A stretch of DNA of 64,000 nucleotides from positions 1 to 64,000 of the forward strand of contig CAJXOS010000018.1 of the NCBI GenBank assembly GCA_913057725.1, written 5' to 3'. Under the pieces are notes generated by a model that was not told the DNA's origin, ran no database searches, and saw only the letters and a program-made list of their open reading frames with translations. This DNA is from an uncultured Lewinella sp. Its GTDB lineage: Bacteria > Bacteroidota > Bacteroidia > Chitinophagales > Saprospiraceae. Position numbers and translations under genes: made by a program. Shown one piece after another: positions 49,989 to 59,955 of the stretch (the stretch's first letter is position 1; each line of letters begins with the position of its first letter).

Positions 49989-51899
49989 CTACTTCGACTG
50001 TAAGTAGTCGACTACTTTATTAATAGCGGCGTTTACAGCCTCCTCTTCATAATACAACTGCTGCTGATTGTATTCATTGAGCCAAATTGCTTCCTTGTTT
50101 CCAGGAATTTGTTCCAAGAACGCCTTAGCACCATGAGGTACAGCGCCTTGCTCACTGTGCACCACTAATACGTCTTGCTTGATATCCGCACCGGCAGCAA
50201 TACCGTCGAAAGTCAACCATGGCTCCCAGCTGCTTACGGCAAAACGATTATCATAATATTGGCCAGCAGCTTTTGCTGGGTTCAAGTAGTAGTCAAATGC
50301 GTTCTCTGGTACGTACATGGCACTTAGAGGGTCTAGCTCGCTAGCGGCCAAAACGTAAGGCATTTCACCGGTGGCAGCATAGGTTTCTTTGGCGTCTTGT
50401 GCGGCTTGCAATAAGCCTTCTGTTCCACCCGGGCGCATATCATAGATACTCTTCGCGATTTCCGGATTATGTAGCCAAGGAGCGATCAACACCAGGTTGT
50501 TAATCCGTTCGTCTTGCGCTGTAGCGTGGGCCATATAGCCAGCACTTGCACATACACCCACACCAGAGATGGCAGTCTTCTGAACATTTGGATGTGTAGC
50601 TAGATAATCAACGGCAGCTGTAATGTCATTAATCTTCAGATGATAATCTTCCACCTGCCGAGGCTGTCCTTCACTTTGACCAAAACCAGTAAAGTCGAAT
50701 GTCAAAGCTAGAATGCCTTGTTGAGCCAATAAACTGGCGTATTCATCAGGCATTTGCTCTTTCACACTCGTCCAGCTACCCGTAACGATAGCGGATGGAT
50801 ATTGAGCAGTCTCATCAAAGTTTGGAGGAAGGAATAGGTGACCGACTAAGTGTACTCCCGCACTCGTGAAGGTGACTTCCTGCATGGTTACCCCTCCATC
50901 GCGAGCGGCTCCGGCAGCATGTACGGAATAGTTGGTAGGCTGTAGCCCCGTCCAGCTAGAGAGGAGGATGTCAGGATTGAAGTGCTCTACATTTCTGATG
51001 GTTTTTCCCTCAGTATCTACTTCGAATAGACTCACGTAGGCATTGTTGTAGTCCTTTCCTGATTCTGTTTTAACCGTCCCTTGGTATTTCACCAAAACAA
51101 CTTGTGGATTCTGCGTTGGATAGTAAGTACGATCGTAGCGCTGATCATATTTCATAACCAAGTTATACTGCTGCTCTAGCGCTGATTTTCCATCAAGTTC
51201 TTTGGGGAAGTTGGTAGGAGCTAAAGGCATCTGCTGAACGGCATTCGTGCTCAGGTTCTCTAGGAACGCTTCGAAATTGGTAGTCTCTAAGGCGGTGAAA
51301 AAGCGTTCTACGCTGGCCTCTGCTTTGGACGCTGTTGCTAGATCCTGTATCTCACCATTGGCAACGCGCTCTAAAGCAACCATAGGTAGGGATTCATTGC
51401 CAGCTTGGCGATAAAGGCTAAGGTCGATCCGTGCTAGTTTCCAGGCACCATTCTCTTGTACAAATTCGGTGTCATACCCAGCAAAAATAGTCCAGTAGTC
51501 ATCTCCATCAGCTACTTGCAGGTAGTGTACGGCAATACCGTCAAAGGTGCTGGTAGCGCGGTCGTCGGCTACCCAGATGGCAAAGTTGTGGATTTGGTGC
51601 ACGGTACGCTCAAAACCAGGAAGTAAGCCAGCCCAACCGTTGACGATTTCATCTGGTGTTTGAAAACCAGGCGTACCACCCAGATCACTGTAGTCCGTGT
51701 AAACGCGTTCCGCCATTAGTGATTTTGCGGCATCCCAATTGCGAGCATCAGCTGCTGCGAATAGTTGCTCCAATAAAGCCTGAATGGCCTGTTGATCTTT
51801 ATCGAAATTCATATTTGGTGAAGTTGTGTTTGGCAAATTGTTATTCCCCAGAAGGGAAAAAACGAATAGGTTAAGAAGGAGGAAGAATGAGTATTTCAT
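49989..51899 (-). CDS. Alpha/beta hydrolase with two N-terminal SnoaL/NTF2-like domains
   Basis: Two NTF2-like stretches, then hydrolase domain with AISGVGVCASAGYMA. Confidence 0.82.
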   Translation of the reverse strand: MKYSFFLLLNLFVFSLLGNNNLPNTTSPNMNFDKDQQAIQALLEQLFAAADARNWDAAKSLMAERVYTDYSDLGGTPGFQTPDEIVNGWAGLLPGFERTVHQIHNFAIWVADDRATSTFDGIAVHYLQVADGDDYWTIFAGYDTEFVQENGAWKLARIDLSLYRQAGNESLPMVALERVANGEIQDLATASKAEASVERFFTALETTNFEAFLENLSTNAVQQMPLAPTNFPKELDGKSALEQQYNLVMKYDQRYDRTYYPTQNPQVVLVKYQGTVKTESGKDYNNAYVSLFEVDTEGKTIRNVEHFNPDILLSSWTGLQPTNYSVHAAGAARDGGVTMQEVTFTSAGVHLVGHLFLPPNFDETAQYPSAIVTGSWTSVKEQMPDEYASLLAQQGILALTFDFTGFGQSEGQPRQVEDYHLKINDITAAVDYLATHPNVQKTAISGVGVCASAGYMAHATAQDERINNLVLIAPWLHNPEIAKSIYDMRPGGTEGLLQAAQDAKETYAATGEMPYVLAASELDPLSAMYVPENAFDYYLNPAKAAGQYYDNRFAVSSWEPWLTFDGIAAGADIKQDVLVVHSEQGAVPHGAKAFLEQIPGNKEAIWLNEYNQQQLYYEEEAVNAAINKVVDYLQSK

Positions 51900-52012
51900 G
51901 TCGTGTCTTATTCTTTATTTCAGATTACACGACAAAAGTATAGGCGGGCTGTACTCGGGGAAATACAGATATCAAAGCAGGAAATACGGAAATCAAAGAT
52001 GAGGGAGAGTAA

Positions 52013-52930
52013 CTACTTTTTACGGTAGGTGTTGGGAGTCATTCCAGTGCTTTTCTTGAAAAAAGCGGAGAAGTGATTGGGGTAACTGAAGTACAGCTCG
52101 TACGCAATTTCCTTGACCGAAAGTTGTGTGTTTTGCAACTTGGACTTAGCGAGTGATAAGAGGTGCTGCTGGATCAGATCCGATGCTGAATGGGTAGTGA
52201 TTCGCTTAACGAGGGCATTGAGGTGGTTGGGATGAATGAGGAGGCGTTCGGCGTAGAACTGCACCTGATGAGGAGAGGCCGGCCCGTGATTTTGGTCTGG
52301 ATAAAAGGCAGTTTCAATCAGCGCCTTGAACCGGCTGACAGTATTGAGGTCATTGTCTCGTTGGGTGGTATTCCCATAGCTCTTTGGAGCATAATTATTG
52401 AAAAGGCGAGCAGTAAGCAACAAAAGGATTTGAATATAATGCCTGATAACTCCTTCTTGATGTATGGCATCTTGCTGATGCTCCAGATACAGGTTTTGAA
52501 AAACGCGAAGAAGTTCTGCTTTTTCCTGTTCGTTTGGTGCCAACGGATAAGTGTTGTCATTCAAAAGGAACGGGAAACGTTGAGTGAGCTGTGTAGGGCT
52601 TCCTTGATGGTTAATGAAATCTTCAGAAAAGATAACATAGTAGCCTTCCCAATCTGGAGCAATGTCCCAGTGCAGAATTTGATAAGGGGAATTAAAGAAT
52701 ACTGTAGCTTCAAAATCGCTTGCGATATGGTTTCCGGTAGTGACTGACCCACCTCCTTCTAGTTTTAATGCCAGCGCATAAAACTCGTGTTTAAAGGGTG
52801 GCATGGAAGGGTACACTGTTTCCATGTTTTCCGCAAAACTGCGGATGTCATAGAGCGCGTGCTTTGGTGGAGGGATACCAATTGCATTACAATACGACTG
52901 CAACGTAGAAAAGTGCTTAACCTCGGCCAT
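52013..52930 (-). CDS. AraC family transcriptional regulator
   Basis: C-terminal HTH: LSVKEIAYELYFSYPNHFSAFFKKSTGMTPNTYRK. Confidence 0.95.
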   Translation of the reverse strand: MAEVKHFSTLQSYCNAIGIPPPKHALYDIRSFAENMETVYPSMPPFKHEFYALALKLEGGGSVTTGNHIASDFEATVFFNSPYQILHWDIAPDWEGYYVIFSEDFINHQGSPTQLTQRFPFLLNDNTYPLAPNEQEKAELLRVFQNLYLEHQQDAIHQEGVIRHYIQILLLLTARLFNNYAPKSYGNTTQRDNDLNTVSRFKALIETAFYPDQNHGPASPHQVQFYAERLLIHPNHLNALVKRITTHSASDLIQQHLLSLAKSKLQNTQLSVKEIAYELYFSYPNHFSAFFKKSTGMTPNTYRKK

Positions 52931-53035
52931 CCGTAAGGACTAGTTGAATAGAATTATCTAAGAAACGGAAAAGTAATAATCAGGGTTCAGGGTTATTGGG
53001 ATGGGAATTTGTGCCCCATCCCAATAAACAAGTTT

Positions 53036-54958
53036 CTAGTACTTCTCTAAATCTAAGAGCTCGTATCCGTCTTCGACGAGTGGGATGTGTTTGTCATTTA
53101 CCCAATCGCCCATTAGGATATTGAACCAGCGAGCCTCACCCTCAGAGGCCGGCTCCCAAACACCGGCAAACTTTCTTTGGCCGTTCACCAAATACGTTTC
53201 TACATCAAGCAAGCGGTAGCCATTATCTACACGTTCGCGGCAGAGCTCAATAAAATCGTCTTGACTGTAGTTGCGATTCAATAGAGAGGTTCCTGTGCCT
53301 AACCACACCCCAGCCCACTTTCTACTTGTACCGATCTTGTATGTTTCAATGTCAATAAGCTTTCGGCCTTCGTCGCGCATTTCAAAGTACTTGTCACCAA
53401 AGTCGCTGGTGCTGAAGTTTCGCCACATGGCATAGTTGTCACTATTGTCTGCTTGAAACAGCCCTGCCCATTTTGTGTTGGGGCCTACTTTGTACATTTC
53501 CAGGTCAATCAATCGGCGACCGGCATCGTTTTCTTCTTCCCATTTTTCAAACCAACCTTCTGTGCTGAATCCACGCCAGATGGATGTAGAAGTAACATCT
53601 TTTCGAAAAATGCCATCCCATACCTGTGAGCCATTTTCCTTGTAGGTTTCCATGTCAATCAAGTACCATCCTTTTTCTGCCAAGGCATTGCGCTCGGCTA
53701 GAAAGTCGCTGTGACTTAGTCCGCGGCGGATTACGGTTTCATCACCGTTTCCATTGTCTCTCCAAATGGAGACCATACGATCACCGCATTCTACGCTTTC
53801 TCCATTATCCGTAAGTGGAAGATCAGAGCGGGTAAAGCCGTAGCCCATGGCTGCGAGCAGCTTTTCTCCGATGCGATAAGAATTACCGTTTCCACCGGTA
53901 TTCATCATCAGGCAAACTCCGTTGCCGTCTCCAGGGAAGAAGCCTATATAAGACCGAAGGTCATCATGCGCCCCGCCATGGCTAATGTAGTCGGCATTAT
54001 CGCGGCTCTTTTTGCGGAAGCCATATACATAGTCGTCGTTATCGGTGGCAAATGTAACGGGTTGCCAAAGCGCGTAAGACGCGGGAATGAAATCGTTATT
54101 GATCACGCCGGCCATAAAACGGGCAAGATCTCCAATGTTGCTACTCCAGCCGCCACCAGGGATTTTTATACTTACATCGCCTTCGTTTTCAACGGTGCGA
54201 TTAAGATTGCAATCCAAGTCATATCCTCCCGGACTAGCAGCAAAGCCGGAAAAGCTGTTCATGCCAGCAACATTCTTTACGTGTGTGTTCACGTAAGCGA
54301 TATAATCCATGCCGGTAGCTTCTTCGATTGCGGCGCCTAATAGGTCATAGGCATAGCTGCTATAATTATTTTCGGTGCCCGGAGTAAAGGTCAAAGGACA
54401 ATGCTTAAAGCGGTCAACACTAGCACTAGCATTAAAGGAAGATGTGGGTAGAGGATTGACGTCTAAAGGATCACAAACCTTATCATCGTCTTCATCATAT
54501 CCGTAGTGGACAATGCCACTGCGATGGCTCAGTAAGTGAGCAATAGTAATATCGCCCTTAGAGCCTGTAGATGGCCAGAACGACACATGGTCGGCGACTT
54601 TGTCGTTGAGCCCCATATGCCCATCTGTAATCGCCCTGAAGGTGGCAATGGCCGTTACTGGTTTGGATATAGAAGCATAGCGAAATTTAGAGCTAGTGGT
54701 TACTGGGTTGGTACGTGCCTGATCATGATGACCATAGGCACGGGTATGTGTAACTATGCCGTTTTCGACGACACCTACTGTAATACCCACAATGTTTTGC
54801 AGGACCATCTCTTCCTCAACAATAGCATCGATCATTGCTGGTGTGAGGTCGACAACCGTTGCTGTGCTGGGAGGGTAAAGCTTTTCGTGGCAAGTAGTGA
54901 AAATTAGGATAGCCGTTATGGCCAATAGGCAGGATAAGCCCAAAGAGTGGAGTCTCAT
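53036..54958 (-). CDS. Serine hydrolase (class C beta-lactamase-like) with C-terminal tandem repeats (BTRD1/polyglycine-hydrolase-like)
   Basis: SISK motif (FRYASISKPVTA), YSSYAYDLLG; C-terminal repeats RLIDLEMYKVGPNTKWAGLFQ / KLIDIETYKIGTSRKWAGVWL / RLLDVETYLVNGQRKFAGVWE. Confidence 0.88.
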   Translation of the reverse strand: MRLHSLGLSCLLAITAILIFTTCHEKLYPPSTATVVDLTPAMIDAIVEEEMVLQNIVGITVGVVENGIVTHTRAYGHHDQARTNPVTTSSKFRYASISKPVTAIATFRAITDGHMGLNDKVADHVSFWPSTGSKGDITIAHLLSHRSGIVHYGYDEDDDKVCDPLDVNPLPTSSFNASASVDRFKHCPLTFTPGTENNYSSYAYDLLGAAIEEATGMDYIAYVNTHVKNVAGMNSFSGFAASPGGYDLDCNLNRTVENEGDVSIKIPGGGWSSNIGDLARFMAGVINNDFIPASYALWQPVTFATDNDDYVYGFRKKSRDNADYISHGGAHDDLRSYIGFFPGDGNGVCLMMNTGGNGNSYRIGEKLLAAMGYGFTRSDLPLTDNGESVECGDRMVSIWRDNGNGDETVIRRGLSHSDFLAERNALAEKGWYLIDMETYKENGSQVWDGIFRKDVTSTSIWRGFSTEGWFEKWEEENDAGRRLIDLEMYKVGPNTKWAGLFQADNSDNYAMWRNFSTSDFGDKYFEMRDEGRKLIDIETYKIGTSRKWAGVWLGTGTSLLNRNYSQDDFIELCRERVDNGYRLLDVETYLVNGQRKFAGVWEPASEGEARWFNILMGDWVNDKHIPLVEDGYELLDLEKY

Positions 54959-55106
54959 GGTGTAATAGGTATTAGATGTTTAAAATTAATGAAAAAACTA
55001 AGGAGAGGGAGTTGGCTATTATTCAGATGGATCTTGAACTGAAGGACGTACTTTTTATTGATCCGAACGTTTTGCTAGAGGTTACCAGGCCGTCTAGAAT
55101 GATAAT

Positions 55107-56420
55107 CTATTTGCGAAGAAAATTGTCGACTTGGCTCGCTAAATGAGCTCTCCGAGTGGTTAGATCTGCTGCCATTTCTGGGTTCCGTTTCCTGAATTGT
55201 CGCCATTGCCAAGCTTCAATCCGTGGCTGTACGTGATAGGCATAAGCCCAAGCCCCAATGCCAGATAGCGGTAAGCTTATTAAATACCAAATAGCCGTGC
55301 GGGAATCCGTTAGGTAGTGGACGAGTTTGTACTGCAAAAAGTAAAACAGCGGAAATGCAATTAAAGCACCTAGCACTTTTACGGTAGTTCGATAACCAAT
55401 GTACAAGTCCATTTTGCGCTCAAGCCAACGCGGAATTTCGTAGACAAAGATATTGTTTAGACGTCCGTACAGCCACAGTGGCCAAGCCAATACGCTAATA
55501 GCTGTTATAAGGCCTTTGTCTTGCTGGCTAATGCCACGATCAGTCACTTTATTCTGGCGGAGGGCCTTACGATATTCAGCCACAAAGCTTTGCAGTTTAC
55601 CGTAGTCATCAGCTTGGTTTTGAGCTAGCTGTTTAAGGCCCGAAAGTAGTTGTTGAATGCGGTCGTAATGCTGATCAATCGATAGAGGTGTGTCGTGTTG
55701 GACAATGCGCTCTAGACGATACAGCAGTTGGTCTTGCTCATCATTATCAGTATGTACAAGAAGACTTCTCATCTGTTCTTCTAGATGGTCCGTCATATCG
55801 CGAGCGGCCTGTACTGGGTCCTGCTCGTAGGCGGTTTGCCAGTCGGCAACCGTAATCGGTTCTCCTGCCTCCATGTAAAGTCGACTCCCACAACGGGTTG
55901 GATGCTCGTAGGTCAGGCCCGCAGGATAGATTTTCAAGCCTAGGCCAAAGTTATGTCTGGCTTCAGTGCCCAGCGCAATTCGTGCCGTGCCGGTTTTGAG
56001 TGGTCGAAGACGGCGTTCCATTTCGCTGCCGCCTTCCGGTGCGATATAGATTACTCCACCCTTTTCCAGGTGCTCATAGGTAGCCACAAAGCTTTTCTCA
56101 TTATCTATTTTCTCTACGCCTTTATCTCTTCCTGGCCGTGCAATCGGAATACAGTAGAGGTACTTGAGTAGAAAACCCGCGATGGGGTTTTTAAACATGC
56201 TGGCATTCGCTAAAAAGAAGGACTGCCGAGGCGTCCTGGAAATGACATGGAGAGGGTCAACCATCGTGTTGGGATGGTTGGAAACTACAATGCCTGGACC
56301 TTTAAAATCTAACGTTTCGCGTTTGCGAAAGACGGTAAACGGGAAATAAAAGGTCTGGTAGAAAATGACCAGGCCTTTGAGCAGCTGATAGATAATGAGC
56401 AGGAAAAATCGTAGGATCAC
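55107..56420 (-). CDS. 1-acyl-sn-glycerol-3-phosphate acyltransferase (PlsC domain)
   Basis: VVSNHPNTMVDPL (NHxxxxD-like), IYIAPEGGSEMERRL. Confidence 0.9.
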   Translation of the reverse strand: MILRFFLLIIYQLLKGLVIFYQTFYFPFTVFRKRETLDFKGPGIVVSNHPNTMVDPLHVISRTPRQSFFLANASMFKNPIAGFLLKYLYCIPIARPGRDKGVEKIDNEKSFVATYEHLEKGGVIYIAPEGGSEMERRLRPLKTGTARIALGTEARHNFGLGLKIYPAGLTYEHPTRCGSRLYMEAGEPITVADWQTAYEQDPVQAARDMTDHLEEQMRSLLVHTDNDEQDQLLYRLERIVQHDTPLSIDQHYDRIQQLLSGLKQLAQNQADDYGKLQSFVAEYRKALRQNKVTDRGISQQDKGLITAISVLAWPLWLYGRLNNIFVYEIPRWLERKMDLYIGYRTTVKVLGALIAFPLFYFLQYKLVHYLTDSRTAIWYLISLPLSGIGAWAYAYHVQPRIEAWQWRQFRKRNPEMAADLTTRRAHLASQVDNFLRK

Positions 56421-57484
56421 ACCTTGAAGTTGAGCAGGTACTGACGAACCAATTCGTCGAACTGAGGGCCTTCATCAAAGTGAAAGCGAACCTCCGTGGG
56501 CAAAACAAAGATAGGCAAGCGCTCTTTAATCAAAAACTCACGGTGAAGCTCCAAACGCATAGCATCCTTCTCCGTGGTGATAATCACCTTGCGGTTGCTC
56601 TCAATGTTCTTGAAAGTGCGCAGCAAGTTGGAAATGTCCTCTTTGTCAAAGTAATGATGATCCGCAAATTCCAGACTACGGACACTACCCGTCTGTGATT
56701 GCAGGTAATCTACGAGATAATCAGTCTTGGCAATGGCACAGATTAACAGCACCTCCAATTTATCATCGAGTTGTAGACGATAACGAGGGTTAAACTGATA
56801 GTATGGTGCTTTATAGGCGTAATAAGAAAAGAAGAGTTGCTGGTGTGGTAGAGGATTAATCTCCCGCGTGATTTCTTCCTTTTCGGCCTCACTTAAGGTA
56901 TTTGGGCATTTGCTCACTACAATCACATCTGCCCGCTCATAGGCGCTGGGCCATTCCCGTAATCGCCCTGATGGTAACAGGAAGTCTTTCGTGAAAAGAT
57001 TAGCATATTCGGTGAGCAAGATATTTACGCCAGGCTTCACCGATCGGTGTTGGTAGGCATCATCTAAAAGGACCAATTGTGTGTCTGAACGCTTCATCAT
57101 GATTTGCGGAATCGCAAATGCACGATCTTCTGCTACATAGACTCCAATATCCGGATACTTTCGCTTAAACTGTAGTGGCTCATCACCAACCCGCTCGGCA
57201 TTGTTGTTGCGCTGGACTTCCAAAAAACCACGAGTCTTACGGCTATAACCCCTACTCAAAGTAGCTACTTTGATATGCTCTCGTAGTAGCCGGATCAAGT
57301 ACTCTATGTGTGGTGTTTTCCCTGCTCCGCCAACGGAAAGGTTGCCTACGGAGATTACAGGGATATTGAAGGTCATCGACTTGAGTAAACCAGCACGATA
57401 AAAGGCATTGCGCAGGCTGATTCCAAGGCCATATAGCAATGAAAATGGAGCTAATAATATTTGTACGAGCCTACGCTGAATCAT
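56417..57484 (-). CDS. lpxK: Tetraacyldisaccharide 4'-kinase
   Basis: ISVGNLSVGGAGKTPHIEYLI, LSRGYSRKTRG, LDDAYQHRSVK. Confidence 0.95.
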   Translation of the reverse strand: MIQRRLVQILLAPFSLLYGLGISLRNAFYRAGLLKSMTFNIPVISVGNLSVGGAGKTPHIEYLIRLLREHIKVATLSRGYSRKTRGFLEVQRNNNAERVGDEPLQFKRKYPDIGVYVAEDRAFAIPQIMMKRSDTQLVLLDDAYQHRSVKPGVNILLTEYANLFTKDFLLPSGRLREWPSAYERADVIVVSKCPNTLSEAEKEEITREINPLPHQQLFFSYYAYKAPYYQFNPRYRLQLDDKLEVLLICAIAKTDYLVDYLQSQTGSVRSLEFADHHYFDKEDISNLLRTFKNIESNRKVIITTEKDAMRLELHREFLIKERLPIFVLPTEVRFHFDEGPQFDELVRQYLLNFKV

Positions 57485-57589
57485 TTTATACCTTTAATCT
57501 ATCGTTATCTTTTGGCGTGATTGCGGACCTACGTCAAAATGTATCTGAGGCTAATCCGTTACCTTTAGTAAACCAATCGTCTCACCTTC

Positions 57590-57621
57590 AAACCATCTAA
57601 CTACCAAACCTTCTAACTTAT
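57590..57621 (+). repeat. Imperfect 16-bp tandem repeat upstream of the nucleotidyltransferase gene
   Basis: CAAACCATCTAACTAC / CAAACCTTCTAACTTA, possible degenerate third copy at 57574-57589. Confidence 0.5.
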
Positions 57622-57626
57622 CCAAT

Positions 57627-58346
57627 ATGAAAGCAATGGTCTTCGCCGCTGGTCTTGGTACGCGCCTTCGCCCTTATACCAACGACCGACCTAAAGCCTT
57701 GGTTGAGGTGCAAGGTAAGACCTTATTGGAAATTGTTCTCCGCCGCCTAAAGTCTTTCGGTATCAAGGAGGTGGTTGTCAATGTCCATCACTATGCGGAT
57801 ATGGTCGAGCATTACCTGTTTGATAAGGAGTACTTTGGTATGCGGATTCATATTTCTGATGAACGTGAGGAACTGCTCGACACAGGAGGAGGACTATTAA
57901 AAGCAAAGTCACTTTTGTGCGATGCGCCCTTCCTTATTCATAATGTGGATATCATCAGCGATCTTGATCTCAACGAATTCTACAGTCATCATGAGCGAGA
58001 CCCATCCCTGACGACGCTGGCGGTTCGCCAACGGGAAACCTCACGCTATCTAGAGTTTGATCAGCACGGCCGCTTAAGTGGTTGGGTAAACAAACGTACT
58101 GGAGAACGAAAGGTGAGCCGAGAGGCACAAGAGATCACGGAATGGGCTTACAGTGGCATGGCGATTATCGACCCAGCACTCTTCGCTTACTTCCCTTCTG
58201 ACAAGTCAGTGTTTTCTATTATTGAGGTATGGCTCGAGGCCGCAAAGCACGGATTTATTCGTAATTTTCCTCATGATGAGTCGAGCTGGCTCGACGTTGG
58301 GAAACCAGAAGCATTGGAAAGGGCTACTAAGGAGTTTAAACTTTAG
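57627..58346 (+). CDS. Sugar-phosphate nucleotidyltransferase family protein
   Basis: MKAMVFAAGLGTRLRPYTNDRPKALVEVQGKTLLE. Confidence 0.94.
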   Translation: MKAMVFAAGLGTRLRPYTNDRPKALVEVQGKTLLEIVLRRLKSFGIKEVVVNVHHYADMVEHYLFDKEYFGMRIHISDEREELLDTGGGLLKAKSLLCDAPFLIHNVDIISDLDLNEFYSHHERDPSLTTLAVRQRETSRYLEFDQHGRLSGWVNKRTGERKVSREAQEITEWAYSGMAIIDPALFAYFPSDKSVFSIIEVWLEAAKHGFIRNFPHDESSWLDVGKPEALERATKEFKL

Positions 58347-58381
58347 ACAAGCTCTTTGCTAATCCATCTTAGCACATACAT

Positions 58382-59038
58382 ATGCGTACTTTTTGGCGAT
58401 ATTTCAAATGGCTGCTCTTAGGCATTTTGGGTTTAATCCTTTTGTATATAATAGTTGCCCTTATTGGCTCACTATGGACCACTAATCCTAAAGCCGAGGC
58501 CTGTGATCAAAAAACACACGAGGTGTTTATCACAACCGGGGGCATTCACCTTGATATCGTAGTACCCGTCAAGGATCTTCCCGCAAACCTAATACACACG
58601 TCTTTCCAGAATGACACTACCACTCATGTTGCGTACGGATGGGGAGAACGAAATTTCTATCTAGAAACACCAACTTGGGGTGATTTAACCTTTGAAAATG
58701 GGGCTAAAGCGCTGTTGGTAAGTAGTGAGCCGATTATGCATATTACCCGCTACTTCAAACCACGCGATGCCTGGAAGCGTCTAGAGTTATGCGAGGAGGC
58801 AATGAATTCATTGTTCCAGTACCTAGACGAATCTTTCCGAAAAGGCACCAATCAGGATTGGACAGAGATCGCCAGTGAGGGCTATTCTCGTCACGACTTC
58901 TTTTACGAAGCACATGGGCAATATCATGCTATCAATACTTGTAATACCTGGCTGAATAATGCTTTGAAAGCGGCAGATGTGAAAACGGCTCCGTGGTCAC
59001 CACTGACCTATGGCATTTTGTGGCATTTGGATGAGTAA
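58382..59038 (+). CDS. TIGR02117/DUF2459 family protein
   Basis: HEVFITTGGIHLDIVVPV, YGWGERNFYLETPTWGDL, NTCNTWLNNALKAA. Confidence 0.85.
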   Translation: MRTFWRYFKWLLLGILGLILLYIIVALIGSLWTTNPKAEACDQKTHEVFITTGGIHLDIVVPVKDLPANLIHTSFQNDTTTHVAYGWGERNFYLETPTWGDLTFENGAKALLVSSEPIMHITRYFKPRDAWKRLELCEEAMNSLFQYLDESFRKGTNQDWTEIASEGYSRHDFFYEAHGQYHAINTCNTWLNNALKAADVKTAPWSPLTYGILWHLDE

Positions 59039-59290
59039 TGCACTACTCTCTCTAATCATATAACCTCGACTTCTGCTACAAATGCAATGGCTCCCGGTAA
59101 ATTCCTACTTTTGTGCCTGCTTTTTGGAGGTGAACTATTTTTCCTTCAATTATGTATAGAGACATGCTAGTATTTGCATGATCGATACGGGCACCGAGAT
59201 TTATGTAACTACCAATTCACGTCCTTGATCTCTAAGATTCTTCAGCGTTTTGTTCAATTTTTTCGTCAACCGGAAATTACTCCCGACCCC

Positions 59291-59854
59291 ATGAAGTACC
59301 TCATCGTCGGCATCGGAAATATGGGTGCTAAATACGATAACACCCGCCACAATATTGGTTTTGATGTAGTGGACCACCTGGCTGCGTCCAAAGAAGCCAC
59401 CTGGCAAAATGATACCCAGGGAGATGTGGCTCAGATTAAACATCGTGGTCGTACATTCATATTACTAAAGCCATCTACTTATGTAAACCTGAGCGGCAAG
59501 GCTGTTCGCTATTGGTTGCAAAAAGAGAAGATTGATAAGAAGAACCTTCTTGTGGTTTTGGATGATTTGAATTTGCCTTTCGGCAAACAGCGCCTGCGAG
59601 CCAAAGGCAATGACGGTGGCCATAACGGCCTTAAGAACATTGACCAGGTAACAGGTGGAAATAACTATGCGCGCCTACGATTCGGGATTGGTAGTGACTT
59701 CTCCAAGGGCCGTCAAGTAGACTTTGTCTTGGGAGAATGGTCAGCGGAGGAAAAAGAACAGCTCGCTGACTTGGTCAAGTACGCTGCGGACACTGTTCTG
59801 AGCTTTGGAGCCATTGGTATTAATCACACCATGAATAAGTATAATAAGAAGTAG
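59291..59854 (+). CDS. pth: Aminoacyl-tRNA hydrolase
   Basis: MKYLIVGIGNMGAKYDNTRHNIGFDVVDHLA, LLKPSTYVNLSGKAV, LDDLNLPFGK. Confidence 0.95.
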   Translation: MKYLIVGIGNMGAKYDNTRHNIGFDVVDHLAASKEATWQNDTQGDVAQIKHRGRTFILLKPSTYVNLSGKAVRYWLQKEKIDKKNLLVVLDDLNLPFGKQRLRAKGNDGGHNGLKNIDQVTGGNNYARLRFGIGSDFSKGRQVDFVLGEWSAEEKEQLADLVKYAADTVLSFGAIGINHTMNKYNKK

Positions 59855-59911
59855 GCCAGAATTCAGACCTGGTTCGTCTAACTTTTGCGCACTCATAGTT
59901 AAACAAAACTG

Positions 59912-59955
59912 CAAAAGTCCTGTTATGCCCATATCACAAAAACAGGACTATTTTG
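59912..59955 (+). promoter_or_regulatory. Hairpin enclosing the putative SD and TTG start of crtI
   Basis: CAAAAGTCCTGTT (59912-59924) pairs with AACAGGAC-ta-TTTTG (59941-59955), 2-nt bulge. Confidence 0.5.

Noticed and set aside
52190-52747. 185-aa plus-strand ORF
   Set aside because: Antisense shadow of the AraC regulator; no recognisable domain.
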